A stretch of 64,000 nt of DNA from Hoeflea_A sp040932035. Its GTDB lineage: Bacteria; Pseudomonadota; Alphaproteobacteria; Rhizobiales; Rhizobiaceae. Where the stretch lies: positions 62,001-126,000 of the forward strand of contig NZ_JBFRBB010000002.1 in the NCBI RefSeq assembly GCF_040932035.1. The letters run 5' to 3'. How positions within the stretch are numbered: position 1 is the first letter of the stretch; every line of letters starts with the position of its first letter. The position numbers and the translations under genes are program-made. Shown in pieces: positions 8,009 to 16,881 of the stretch. The notes below the pieces were generated by a model. It was not told the origin of the DNA, did no database searches, and saw nothing but the letters and a program-made list of their open reading frames with translations.

Positions 8009-9037
8009 ATGTCAAACCAGATTTCAGCCCCGATTATAGTGACCGGGGCGGCAGGCTTCATAGGGTTTCACGTTGCGCGCAATTTGCTTGATTTGGGATA
8101 CCAGGTCATCGGTATCGACAACATGAACACCTATTACGATGTGGGCCTGAAAGAAGCCAGGCTCGCGCAATTGACCGGCAGAAACGGCTTTGGTTTCCAT
8201 CGCGTGGATATCGGCGATAAGGAAGCGATGGCCGATATCTTTGAGAGCATACGGCCGACACATGTCGCGCACCTCGCCGCGCAACCGGGCGTGCGCTATT
8301 CGCTTGAAAATCCGCATGCCTATGTCGATAGCAATGTCACCGGATTTTTGAACGTCCTGGAAGGCTGTCGCGCCTGTGACGTCAAGCATCTGGCCTATGC
8401 AAGTTCGAGTTCCGTCTATGGCAACAGTCCGGATGTTCCCTATAGCACCGATCAGAATGTCGACAATCCGATCAGTCTTTATGCCGCCACCAAAAAATCC
8501 AATGAGCTGATGGCCCATGCCTACAGCCATATCTGGAACATACCCGTAACCGGCCTGCGCTTCTTTACGGTCTATGGTCCCTGGGGCAGGCCGGATATGG
8601 CCGTGTATCTTTTTACAAAGGCGATCCGGAACGGAGATCCGATCAAGGTCTTCAACAATGGCGACCTGCGCCGCGACTTCACCTATATCGACGATATTGC
8701 AAATGGCGTCGTCAAGGTGCTGCTTTCCCCACCGGCTTCGGACACTGGCGATGCGGATGGTAAAGCACGGCAAAGGGTCGCGCCTAACTACCGGCTGTAC
8801 AATATCGGAAACAGTGAACCTGCTGATTTGATGCAAATGATCGAAACACTGGAAAGCCTGACCGGTGGTGAAGCGGTAAAGGAGTTTTTGCCGATGCAAC
8901 CCGGCGATGTTTATGAAACATTTGCCGATACGTCGGCGTTGGAGCGCGATTTCGGGTTCAAGGCACACACGCCATTGAATGAGGGACTGGCTGCCTTTGT
9001 TGCCTGGTACGATGCCTACCATTCCAGCCGAACCTGA
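8009..9037 (+). CDS. lpsL: UDP-glucuronate 4-epimerase
   Basis: A 342-residue extended SDR enzyme interconverting UDP-glucuronate and UDP-galacturonate. The NAD motif GAAGFIG is at residues 13-19, followed by IDNMNTYYDVGLK, a signature of the LpsL/CapI uronate epimerases, then AAQPGVRYS, SSSSVYGNSP, the catalytic YAATKK, and GPWGRPDMA, which contacts the uronic carboxylate in this subfamily. A 10-15 residue segment around GDADGKARQRVAP looks like an insertion compared with typical homologues (recollection). AAGGCGAG upstream can serve as ribosome binding site. The following phosphatase gene overlaps its 3' end, indicating co-transcription. Confidence 0.94.
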   Translation: MSNQISAPIIVTGAAGFIGFHVARNLLDLGYQVIGIDNMNTYYDVGLKEARLAQLTGRNGFGFHRVDIGDKEAMADIFESIRPTHVAHLAAQPGVRYSLENPHAYVDSNVTGFLNVLEGCRACDVKHLAYASSSSVYGNSPDVPYSTDQNVDNPISLYAATKKSNELMAHAYSHIWNIPVTGLRFFTVYGPWGRPDMAVYLFTKAIRNGDPIKVFNNGDLRRDFTYIDDIANGVVKVLLSPPASDTGDADGKARQRVAPNYRLYNIGNSEPADLMQMIETLESLTGGEAVKEFLPMQPGDVYETFADTSALERDFGFKAHTPLNEGLAAFVAWYDAYHSSRT

Positions 9038-9644
9038 TATCGACCCTCAGACCGTGCCGGACCTCTATTTTATACGGCACGGCCAGACCGAGTGGAATCT
9101 TCAGGGTCGTTTTCAGGGCATAAGCGACATTCCACTCAACGATACCGGCCGCAGGCAATCCGACCACATCGGCGCCAATCTTGCCGAACTGGTGACGCGT
9201 GCCGGACAGGCGCCGCGTGCGCTGCAATTGTTCTCATCGCCCTTGCTCCGGGCCCGGCAAACGAGCGAGATCATCTGCGGCAAACTCGATGTGACCACAG
9301 ATTGGCTTACATTCGAACCGGACCTTGGCGAAATCTCCTATGGGGACTGGGAAGGAATGACGACGCTGGAGGTCAAGGCTGCATTTCCAATTGCACGCAA
9401 AAGGCGAAAGGCCGACCGCTGGCTGTTCTCGCCGCCACACGGAGAATCGCCCGCCTCACGAGTTCCAGCGCTGCATTCGTTCCTGACGGCGCGCAAATCG
9501 CCGTCCATTATTGTTACCCACACAGGTGTCATACGAATCTGTCTGTATCTGCTGGGTTTCCTGCAGCGGGAAAACGCACTTGTCGAACCGATTTCCCAAG
9601 ATAAGATCTACGTCATTTCAAAAGGATCATTGGCACGGATATAA
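9012..9644 (+). CDS. Histidine phosphatase family protein
   Basis: A roughly 210-residue member of the phosphoglycerate mutase-like superfamily. The phosphohistidine motif RHGQTEWN lies near the N-terminus, followed by the conserved Arg-rich LLRARQTSE, the acid EISYGDWEG, and the second catalytic His in VTHTGVIR. These enzymes hydrolyse phosphate esters or act as mutases. Two in-frame ATGs (8979 and 9012) both lie within the epimerase gene; 9012 is preferred because it leaves about 20 residues before the catalytic core, but neither has a strong ribosome binding site. Translational coupling to the epimerase is likely. In this locus a sugar-phosphate substrate is plausible, but that is inference. 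Confidence 0.88.
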   Translation: MPTIPAEPDIDPQTVPDLYFIRHGQTEWNLQGRFQGISDIPLNDTGRRQSDHIGANLAELVTRAGQAPRALQLFSSPLLRARQTSEIICGKLDVTTDWLTFEPDLGEISYGDWEGMTTLEVKAAFPIARKRRKADRWLFSPPHGESPASRVPALHSFLTARKSPSIIVTHTGVIRICLYLLGFLQRENALVEPISQDKIYVISKGSLARI

Positions 9645-9737
9645 AATGCTGCAAATATGATGAAAACAATCGGTGGCGGATTGGAATAATAACAACAAAC
9701 CGGCCAAGCCATTGATCGATAGGGGAATTAACGCTTG

Positions 9738-11639
9738 ATGAGTATGGGTGCTTCCGATCTGCTGCGGGTGGAGAACTTGCGGGTGGCAATCGGTTCGAGG
9801 GAAAATCGGGTAGATGTCGTCAAAGGCGTCAGTTTTCGAATACCGAAGGGAAAGACTGTCGCTCTGGTGGGAGAATCGGGGTCCGGCAAGTCGATTATCG
9901 CGCAGACGATCATGGGAATTCTGCCCGACATTGCCGAAGTAACGGGCGGATCAATCCAGTTTTTCGATCCGTTGAACGACGGCGAGCCGACCGATATCGT
10001 ACAACTACCGCGCGATGGCAAGCAGATGCGCCAGCTTCGCGGCGGGCGCATCTCCATCATTTTCCAGGAGCCCATGACGTCGCTTTCGCCGGTTCACACG
10101 GTGGGCAATCAGATTGACGAAGCACTTTATCTGCACCGCGACGTCAACCGTAAGGAGTGCCGTGATCTGACTGAGCAGATGCTGGCTCTGGTCGGTTTCC
10201 CAAACCCCTCGCGCGCCTACAATATGTATTCCATGGAGCTTTCCGGCGGCCTGCGCCAGCGCGCGATGATCGCGATGGCGCTCGTTTGCAATCCGGCGCT
10301 TTTGATTGCCGATGAGCCGACCACGGCGCTGGATGTCACAGTGCAGGCACAGGTGCTTGCTGTATTGAAGGACGTGCAGCAAAAGCTGGGTATGTCGCTG
10401 CTGCTTATCACCCATGATCTGGGTGTGGTCGCCAACATGGCCGACGAGATACTTGTGCTCTATCACGGCACTCTGATGGAAGCCGGGACACTCGAAGATA
10501 TCTTCCACAAACCCGAACATCCCTATCTCAAGGCGTTGCTGGCAGCCGTTCCGAAACTGGAGATGCAGCCGGGTGAGAAGCTGGTCGCACTGCGCGAAGT
10601 CACCCAGCCGCTGCCGGAATCATTCAAGGCCCGCGCGGCACAGCGCGTGCATTCGCCTGAAGACATTATCTTGAATGTCAGGAACCTGTCCAAAAGCTTC
10701 GAGTCCAAAAAAGGCAGCCGCCTGATAAGTTCCGAAGCCGACAGAGTAATAGCTGTCGACGATGTGAGTTTCTCGGTGCGTTTCGGTGAGTGCTTTGGTC
10801 TTGTGGGCGAGAGCGGCTGCGGCAAGACTTCGCTGAGCAAAATGATTATGCGTGCGATTACGCCGAGCCAGGGTTCGATTGGGTTCAATGCAGGTTCAGG
10901 CGAAGTTGATCTCGCGACGATACCAAATCGTGAGCTATTCGAGGTGCGCCGCAAAATTCAGATGGTGTTCCAGGATCCGTTTTCCTCACTCAGTCCGAGA
11001 TCGACGGTTCTGAATATTCTTGCAGAACCGCTTGAGATTCATGGTGAGGGAACCCGCAAATGGCGCAAGGAGCGGGCGCGTGAATTGATGAGCATGGTCG
11101 GTCTGTCGCCGACCTTCCTGAACCGCTATCCGCACAGTTTTTCGGGTGGACAGCGTCAACGCATCGGCATCGCCCGTGCTCTGGCGTTGGACCCGGATCT
11201 ATTGATTTGTGACGAACCCGTTTCAGCGCTGGATGTTTCGGTTCAGGCGCAAATCCTCAATCTGTTGATGCGTCTCCAGAAGGAACTGCATCTGACAAGC
11301 ATTTTCATTTCCCACAATCTGGCGGTGGTGAACTACGTGGCCGACAGGGTTGCGGTCATGCGCCGTGGCCGGATCGTCGAAATTGCTCCAGGTGACGTGC
11401 TCTTCCGCGATCCGATTCATCCGTATACCCAAAACCTGCTACAATCTATTCCAACCACCGATCTGGCCTGCCCCCTGGCCCTGGGGCACACGGACATATT
11501 GTCCAGCAGCAGCCATGATAATTGGGACAAGAAATTCATTCCGGAGAGGCCCGGCGCGCCGATGGAAATGCTGGAGGTCGGCAAGGACCACTACGTCCTC
11601 GTGCGCCCGGACTTTGATACGACGAGGCTGGTAGCATGA
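9738..11639 (+). CDS. ABC transporter ATPase, two fused Opp/Dpp-type domains
   Basis: A 633-residue ATPase that fuses the D and F subunits of oligopeptide-type importers. The first domain has Walker A GESGSGKS, signature LSGGLRQR and Walker B LLIADEPT; the second has GESGCGKT, SGGQRQR and LLICDEP, and both carry the C-terminal HPYL/HPYT extension typical of family-5 systems. The ATG at 9738 follows AGGGGAA; a TTG directly before it is less likely. It is the first gene of a four-gene operon (ATPase, binding protein, two permeases) with 4-base overlaps. Its placement among polysaccharide genes suggests uptake of an oligosaccharide, glycopeptide or peptide linked to envelope turnover, which the sequence cannot settle. 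Confidence 0.95.
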   Translation: MSMGASDLLRVENLRVAIGSRENRVDVVKGVSFRIPKGKTVALVGESGSGKSIIAQTIMGILPDIAEVTGGSIQFFDPLNDGEPTDIVQLPRDGKQMRQLRGGRISIIFQEPMTSLSPVHTVGNQIDEALYLHRDVNRKECRDLTEQMLALVGFPNPSRAYNMYSMELSGGLRQRAMIAMALVCNPALLIADEPTTALDVTVQAQVLAVLKDVQQKLGMSLLLITHDLGVVANMADEILVLYHGTLMEAGTLEDIFHKPEHPYLKALLAAVPKLEMQPGEKLVALREVTQPLPESFKARAAQRVHSPEDIILNVRNLSKSFESKKGSRLISSEADRVIAVDDVSFSVRFGECFGLVGESGCGKTSLSKMIMRAITPSQGSIGFNAGSGEVDLATIPNRELFEVRRKIQMVFQDPFSSLSPRSTVLNILAEPLEIHGEGTRKWRKERARELMSMVGLSPTFLNRYPHSFSGGQRQRIGIARALALDPDLLICDEPVSALDVSVQAQILNLLMRLQKELHLTSIFISHNLAVVNYVADRVAVMRRGRIVEIAPGDVLFRDPIHPYTQNLLQSIPTTDLACPLALGHTDILSSSSHDNWDKKFIPERPGAPMEMLEVGKDHYVLVRPDFDTTRLVA

Positions 11640-13549
11640 GTATGAAGCATTTCACCCTGGCAACCGTCCTCTGCGCCATGTTGCAGGTGTCGTTCCTGTC
11701 TCTGGCGAATGCGACCGGTGTTCTCAGGGAGCCGCCGATACTCGAACCGCTGGTCCAGTCAGGCGAACTGCCGCCGATGAGCGAACGCCTGCCTGAGCAG
11801 CCGCTTGTCGTCGACTTTGAAATGGACGGCAAGAGCATCGGGCGCTATTGCTGTGCCCTCAGAATGCTCATGGGTAAATCCAAGGATATCCGGATGATGA
11901 CGGTATATGGCTATGCCCGTCTCGTCGGATTCGACTACGATTTCAACCTTAAACCCGACATTCTTGAAAGTTTCGATGTCGAGGAGGGCCGGATCTTCAC
12001 CTTGCGCCTTCGCAAGGGGCACAAATGGTCCGACGGTCATCCCTTCACATCCGAAGATTTCCGCTACTATTTCGAGGATGTGGCCAACCACGAAAAGCTC
12101 TCCGGAGCGGGATTGCCCCAGGTTCTTCTTTCAAACGGAAAGCCACCCAAATTCGAAGTCATTGACGAACACACCGTCCGCTATACCTGGGAGGATCCAA
12201 ACCCGGCATTTCCTCTCGGCCTGGCGGGCTCCCGGCCGGCCTATATCTACAAGCCGGCCCACTACATGAAGCAGTACCACGCGCACTACAATGACATCGA
12301 TGAACTGGAAGAGATGGCCAAGGACAAGGGCTATCGCAACTGGGCCGCGATGCATACGGTGCTCGGACGTCAATACAGGCCGGAGAATCCCAGCCTTCCG
12401 ACTTTACAGCCCTGGCGCAATACCACGGAAGGGCCCTCCAAACGCTTCGTGTTCGAGCGCAATCCGTACTATCACAGGGTGGATCCGACCGGTCAGCAGC
12501 TCCCTTATTTCGATGAGGTCATCGTCCTGACCGGGTCCGCCGACATTGTCGCCACCAAGGCCGGGTCCGGCGAGAGTGACCTGCAGGCACGTTATTTGCG
12601 GTTTGACAATTACACATTCCTCAAACAGGGCGAGAAGACACAGGACTATCGGGTACTTCTGTGGCGTGCCGGCGTCGCATCGCAGATTTCGCTGTATCCG
12701 AACCTGAATGTGAAAGACCCCGTCTGGCGCAAGCTCTTTCAGGACGTGCAATTCCGCCGTGCGCTTTCCATCGGTCTCGACCGCCGCGAGTTGAACGAAC
12801 AACTTTTTTTCGGACTTGCCAAGGAGGGCGGCGATACCGTTCTGGAACGCTCACCTCTTTACAAGGAAAAATACGCATCGGCCTGGGCGCAGCACGATAC
12901 TGATCTGGCCAACAAAATGCTGGACGAACTTGGGCTGACGCAGCGAAATGCAGCCGGTACCCGCCTGCTTCCGGATGGAAGGCCGATGGAAATTATCGTC
13001 GAAAGTGCAGGGGAAAGCACCGAGCAGACGGACGCACTTGAACTGATCCGTTACCATTGGGAAGAGCTTGGAATACGCGTCTTCACGCGTGCAATGCAAC
13101 GCGATATTCACCGCCGCCGCTTTCTGACCGGTCAGACCATGATGACCATATCCAAGGGGCTCAATATCGGACTTGCCACGCCTGACCTCAATCCAGAAGA
13201 GCTTGCCCCGGTCTCATCCGCGCAACCGAACTGGCCGGTCTGGGGGCAGTATACCGAGACAGGCGGAAAGGCCGGTGAGCCGCCGACATTGCCCTCTGCT
13301 AAACGTCTGCTCGAGCTTTACGGGCTTTGGCGAAAATCGACCAACAATGTCGAACGCGAGGCAATCTGGTCGGAAATGCTAGAGATCTATTCTGAAGAAG
13401 TGTTTTCGATCGGTATCGCGCGTGAAGCAATTCAGCCGGTCGTCGTGAGCAAGAAGCTGCGGAATTTGCCGGAAACCGGCATCTATTCCTGGTCGCCATC
13501 TGCGTTTTTCGGAATTTACCGTCCGGATACGTTCTGGTTTGAGGAATAG
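11636..13549 (+). CDS. ABC transporter substrate-binding protein, family 5
   Basis: A 637-residue periplasmic solute-binding protein. Residues 1-26 form a signal peptide (charged start, hydrophobic core, cleavage after SLANA). The mature part shows the family-5 hallmarks LRKGHKWSDGHPFTSEDFRYYFED and RRALSIGLDR. Relatives bind oligopeptides, nickel chelates or oligosaccharides. The ATG overlaps the ATPase stop by 4 bases (ATGA). It is longer than DppA or OppA (about 535-545 residues), with extra sequence around residues 180-260. Ligand unknown; the neighbouring glycan genes make an oligosaccharide or muropeptide ligand worth considering. Confidence 0.93.
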   Translation: MSMKHFTLATVLCAMLQVSFLSLANATGVLREPPILEPLVQSGELPPMSERLPEQPLVVDFEMDGKSIGRYCCALRMLMGKSKDIRMMTVYGYARLVGFDYDFNLKPDILESFDVEEGRIFTLRLRKGHKWSDGHPFTSEDFRYYFEDVANHEKLSGAGLPQVLLSNGKPPKFEVIDEHTVRYTWEDPNPAFPLGLAGSRPAYIYKPAHYMKQYHAHYNDIDELEEMAKDKGYRNWAAMHTVLGRQYRPENPSLPTLQPWRNTTEGPSKRFVFERNPYYHRVDPTGQQLPYFDEVIVLTGSADIVATKAGSGESDLQARYLRFDNYTFLKQGEKTQDYRVLLWRAGVASQISLYPNLNVKDPVWRKLFQDVQFRRALSIGLDRRELNEQLFFGLAKEGGDTVLERSPLYKEKYASAWAQHDTDLANKMLDELGLTQRNAAGTRLLPDGRPMEIIVESAGESTEQTDALELIRYHWEELGIRVFTRAMQRDIHRRRFLTGQTMMTISKGLNIGLATPDLNPEELAPVSSAQPNWPVWGQYTETGGKAGEPPTLPSAKRLLELYGLWRKSTNNVEREAIWSEMLEIYSEEVFSIGIAREAIQPVVVSKKLRNLPETGIYSWSPSAFFGIYRPDTFWFEE

Positions 13550-13557
13550 GCCGCAAC

Positions 13558-14556
13558 ATGCTGAAATATATATTCTTTCGTTTTGTGGCGATGATTCCCA
13601 CACTGGCGATCGCCAGTGTGCTTATATTCACAATCATCGAACTCCCGCCGGGTGACTATTTCGAAAGCTACGTGGCGGAATTGCAAGCGGCCGGCGAGAC
13701 AGTCGACCCGAAAAAAATCGAGTTTTTAAGAACTGAATATGGTTTCGACAAACCGGCCTGGCAGCGCTATTTCGGTTGGGTCTGGGGCATGCTGCACGGG
13801 GATTTCGGCTACTCTTTCGAATATGAGCGGCCGGTTTCGGAACTGATCGGCAGCCGGTTGTTTTTGACCATGCTGCTGTCGTTCGTGACCATCATATTCA
13901 CATGGATCGTCGCGTTCCCCATCGGGATTTATTCGGCCACACATAAATATTCGTTCGGCGATTACGGTTTCACCTTTGTCGGCCTCCTGGGGCTGGCCAC
14001 TCCGAATTTCCTGCTCGCCCTTGTCATGATGTATTTCGCCAAGGTGTGGTTCGGAACCTCCATCGGAGGCTTGATGGATCCTAAATACATCAACGAACCC
14101 ATGAGTTGGGCGAAACTGGGCTCCGTTTTCGAACATATGGTCATACCGGTGATCGTCATCGGTACGGCTGGCACGGCGGCCATGATCCGGCGCATCCGCG
14201 CCAACCTCCTCGACGAGCTGAAAAAGCAATATGTCATAACCGCCCGCGCAAAAGGCGTTCCGCCTGTGCGCGCCGTGTTAAAGTACCCATTTCGTATGTC
14301 CTTGAATTTCTTCATTGCAGATATCGGCAACATTCTGCCTACAATTGTATCAGGTGCCGAGGTTGTCGCTATCGTCCTGTCGCTTGAAACGACGGGCCCG
14401 CTGTTGATCTCTGCCTTGCAGAGTCAGGACATGTATCTGGCCGGATCGTTTTTGATGTTTTTGGCACTTCTTACCGTGATCGGGGTTCTCATCTCGGACA
14501 TTGCGCTGGCCATACTCGATCCGCGCATCCGGCTGCAGGGAAAGGCGTATAAATGA
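13558..14556 (+). CDS. ABC transporter permease, DppB/OppB type
   Basis: A 332-residue inner-membrane permease. The first transmembrane helix is near the N-terminus (KYIFFRFVAMIPTLAIASVL), followed by a periplasmic stretch with LRTEYGFDKPAWQRYFGW and five further hydrophobic segments. The cytoplasmic coupling loop is seen as RRIRANLLDELKKQYVITAR followed by AKGVP, the EAA-like motif of this family. It starts 8 bases after the binding protein gene and overlaps the next permease by 4 bases. It pairs with that permease to form the channel. Confidence 0.94.
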   Translation: MLKYIFFRFVAMIPTLAIASVLIFTIIELPPGDYFESYVAELQAAGETVDPKKIEFLRTEYGFDKPAWQRYFGWVWGMLHGDFGYSFEYERPVSELIGSRLFLTMLLSFVTIIFTWIVAFPIGIYSATHKYSFGDYGFTFVGLLGLATPNFLLALVMMYFAKVWFGTSIGGLMDPKYINEPMSWAKLGSVFEHMVIPVIVIGTAGTAAMIRRIRANLLDELKKQYVITARAKGVPPVRAVLKYPFRMSLNFFIADIGNILPTIVSGAEVVAIVLSLETTGPLLISALQSQDMYLAGSFLMFLALLTVIGVLISDIALAILDPRIRLQGKAYK

Positions 14557-15731
14557 CCAACACGTCCTTGCCCGAACCCGGACAGCCGATCGGCCATTTC
14601 GTATCCACGGATCCATTTGATCCGCTCGCCGCGGAAAAACTGACGCCGGAACAGGAAAAATACTATTTCGCCTCGCAGCTTCGGCTGATCTGGTGGAAGT
14701 TCAAAAGGCACCGGCTGGGCCTGTATTCCGCAATCTTCCTGACCGCGTTTTATGTCGTGATCGCCCTGGCTGAGTTCATCGCGCCTTATGATCTGGCGCA
14801 CCGGCACATCGATGACATCTATGCTCCGCCACAGGGCATACATTTCTTTGAAGATGGCAAGTTTGTCGGTCCGCGTGTTTATCAGCGTGTTCGAACGCTG
14901 AACATGGAGATACTCAAGCGCGAATATTCGGACAACAAGACCAAGAGCTATCCCGTAAGGTTTTTCTGCGACGGCGACCCGTACACGCTCTGGGGCCTGT
15001 TTGAATCGCGCAAGCATCTGTTCTGCGCCGGAGACGGCGGAAACCTCTTCCTGCTGGGCACGGACAGGCTTGGTCGCGATATGTTTTCGCGCATTATTTA
15101 TGGCGCGCGGATATCGCTGACCATCGGCCTAATCGGTATCACCGTCAGTTTTGTTCTCGGCATCACCATAGGCGGCCTTGCGGGATATTATGGCGGGTGG
15201 GTCGATGTGGTCGTTCAGCGGATCATCGAGGTGCTTCAATCGATCCCGAGCATACCGCTCTGGCTGGCGCTGGCTGCCATACTGCCGGTCACCTGGAGCC
15301 CCATCCTCGTCTATTTCGGCATAACCGTGATTTTGGGTTTGCTTGACTGGACCGGCCTTGCGCGTGCCGTGCGGTCCAAACTCCTGTCGTTGCGCGAAGA
15401 AGATTACGTGCTTGCCTCACAATTGCTGGGCGCAAAGCCGCGTCGCATCATTACACGGCATCTGGTGCCAGGCTTTTTAAGCCATCTGATCGCGTCTGCG
15501 ACAATCACGATCCCGGCAATGATCCTGGGCGAAACATCACTGAGTTTTCTGGGGCTTGGGCTGCGGCCGCCGATCACCAGTTGGGGCGTTCTGCTGAATG
15601 AGGCGCAGAACATCAACGTAATTGTGCTTTATCCATGGCTGATATTGCCGGTTGTGCCGGTGATCCTTGTCATATTGGCTTACAACTTCATGGGTGACGG
15701 ATTGCGGGACGCCGCAGATCCATATCACTGA
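14553..15731 (+). CDS. ABC transporter permease, DppC/OppC type (YejE-like)
   Basis: A 392-residue inner-membrane permease. The N-terminus is a long cytoplasmic stretch before the first helix, then a periplasmic loop of about 100 residues, with the membrane core starting at LGTDRLGRDMFSRIIYGAR, a hallmark of DppC-type subunits. The coupling loop EEDYVLASQLLGAKPRRII is clear. The long loop between helix 1 and the core, with two Cys-containing segments (VRFFCDGD and KHLFCAGD), is also seen in YejE-type proteins. The 3' end overlaps the convergent glycosyltransferase gene by 7 bases. Confidence 0.94.
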   Translation: MTNTSLPEPGQPIGHFVSTDPFDPLAAEKLTPEQEKYYFASQLRLIWWKFKRHRLGLYSAIFLTAFYVVIALAEFIAPYDLAHRHIDDIYAPPQGIHFFEDGKFVGPRVYQRVRTLNMEILKREYSDNKTKSYPVRFFCDGDPYTLWGLFESRKHLFCAGDGGNLFLLGTDRLGRDMFSRIIYGARISLTIGLIGITVSFVLGITIGGLAGYYGGWVDVVVQRIIEVLQSIPSIPLWLALAAILPVTWSPILVYFGITVILGLLDWTGLARAVRSKLLSLREEDYVLASQLLGAKPRRIITRHLVPGFLSHLIASATITIPAMILGETSLSFLGLGLRPPITSWGVLLNEAQNINVIVLYPWLILPVVPVILVILAYNFMGDGLRDAADPYH

Positions 15732-16879
15732 GGTGAGTTCTGATTTGCCGCGCTTGCATCGGCGAAAATGCCGTCGATTACCGATTTGAATGTCGCGGCA
15801 ACGGAGGTGACATTGTGATGCTCATGGACATATCGGCGTCCGCCGGCGCCAAGTTCCTCACGCAGGCGGCGGTCATCCAAAAGGCGCGCAATTGCCGCGG
15901 CATATGCGCCGGTATCGCCCACAGGCAAGAGCGTGCCGCCAACACCATCCGATACGACAAGCGGAACGCCTGCGGTATTTAAGGCCACCACCGGCATGCC
16001 CCGTGCCTGGGCCTCAAGATAGACAAGGCCGATGGCTTCACCGATCCCCGGCCAAACGAAAATGTCGCTGCTATCCATCAGCGCAAACATGTCCTCATGT
16101 GCAACGCTGCCGACAAATTTGACACGGTCAGAGCCGGCAAATCTCAGAAGTTCGGCAATGTTGGCGCGTTCAGGTCCTTCGCCGGCAATGATGAGATTCC
16201 AGTCTTTGTTTTCGATCAGCTGGAGCGCCGCGGCAAGCGTGCGGTAGCTTTCCATTTTTGCGCCCGGGCGCATCATCCCGGCTGCAAGAAGCACAGGTGC
16301 CTCGTTTTCAAACAGTTTTTTGGGTTTCGCCCGCGCCGGCAATCCTGATATATCGAGAAACGGCGTAATCCGGACAGCCGTTTTCATGTCTGGCGTAACG
16401 GTTTTCAGATATTGCCAGTCACTGTCTTTGAGCACGAAATTGACTTTAGCGAACCTTATGGCCTCCTGCGCCGCCGCGCGCCCTTCAAGCCAGTCATTTG
16501 CCGTGCCCTGGCGCGTTCGGCACGCCTCCGCTGTCACATAGGGAATTTTGAAGTGTCTGGCGAGCGGAAGCCCCAGCCAGTCCGGTGATTTGCAATAGGG
16601 GTGATAGGTGAACCAAAGATCCGGAAGAGATGCCGCGTCGCTTTCCCAAAGCCTGCGGATCCTGTTCTCCTCGGCAGACACGGCCGATTTGCGGGTGCCG
16701 TAAAGTTCCCCGGATGGTCTTTTCTGGTAGCTGATCACGTCGGATACGAGTTCCACCGAATAGCCCGCCAGCCGCAGGGCCTTCATCATCAGGCGGGCAA
16801 TCTCCCGGTCACCGGACGGAATCGGGTGGTCGGGCGACTTGAGCGGGGCGTAGAACGCGATTTTCTTTTTGGTCGCCAT
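15725..16879 (-). CDS. Glycosyltransferase family 4 (GT-B fold)
   Basis: A 384-residue cytoplasmic transferase. The N-terminal domain starts with KKKIAFYAPLKSPDHPIPSG; the C-terminal nucleotide-sugar domain contains LIIAGEGPER, VKFVGSV and the GT4 E-x7-E motif in GEAIGLVYLEAQARGMPVVA. The ATG at 16879 is 2 bases after the stop of the upstream MurG-like gene; an extended reading frame of 45 further residues upstream overlaps that gene and has no family similarity, so it was discarded. It is the last gene of a four-glycosyltransferase minus-strand operon. Donor and acceptor are unknown. Confidence 0.92.
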   Translation of the reverse strand: MATKKKIAFYAPLKSPDHPIPSGDREIARLMMKALRLAGYSVELVSDVISYQKRPSGELYGTRKSAVSAEENRIRRLWESDAASLPDLWFTYHPYCKSPDWLGLPLARHFKIPYVTAEACRTRQGTANDWLEGRAAAQEAIRFAKVNFVLKDSDWQYLKTVTPDMKTAVRITPFLDISGLPARAKPKKLFENEAPVLLAAGMMRPGAKMESYRTLAAALQLIENKDWNLIIAGEGPERANIAELLRFAGSDRVKFVGSVAHEDMFALMDSSDIFVWPGIGEAIGLVYLEAQARGMPVVALNTAGVPLVVSDGVGGTLLPVGDTGAYAAAIARLLDDRRLREELGAGGRRYVHEHHNVTSVAATFKSVIDGIFADASAANQNSPQ

Positions 16880-16881
16880 TG

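Noticed and set aside
8024..9022. 332-codon open frame on the minus strand
   Set aside because: It is the antisense of the UDP-glucuronate 4-epimerase; long antisense frames are common at this base composition.
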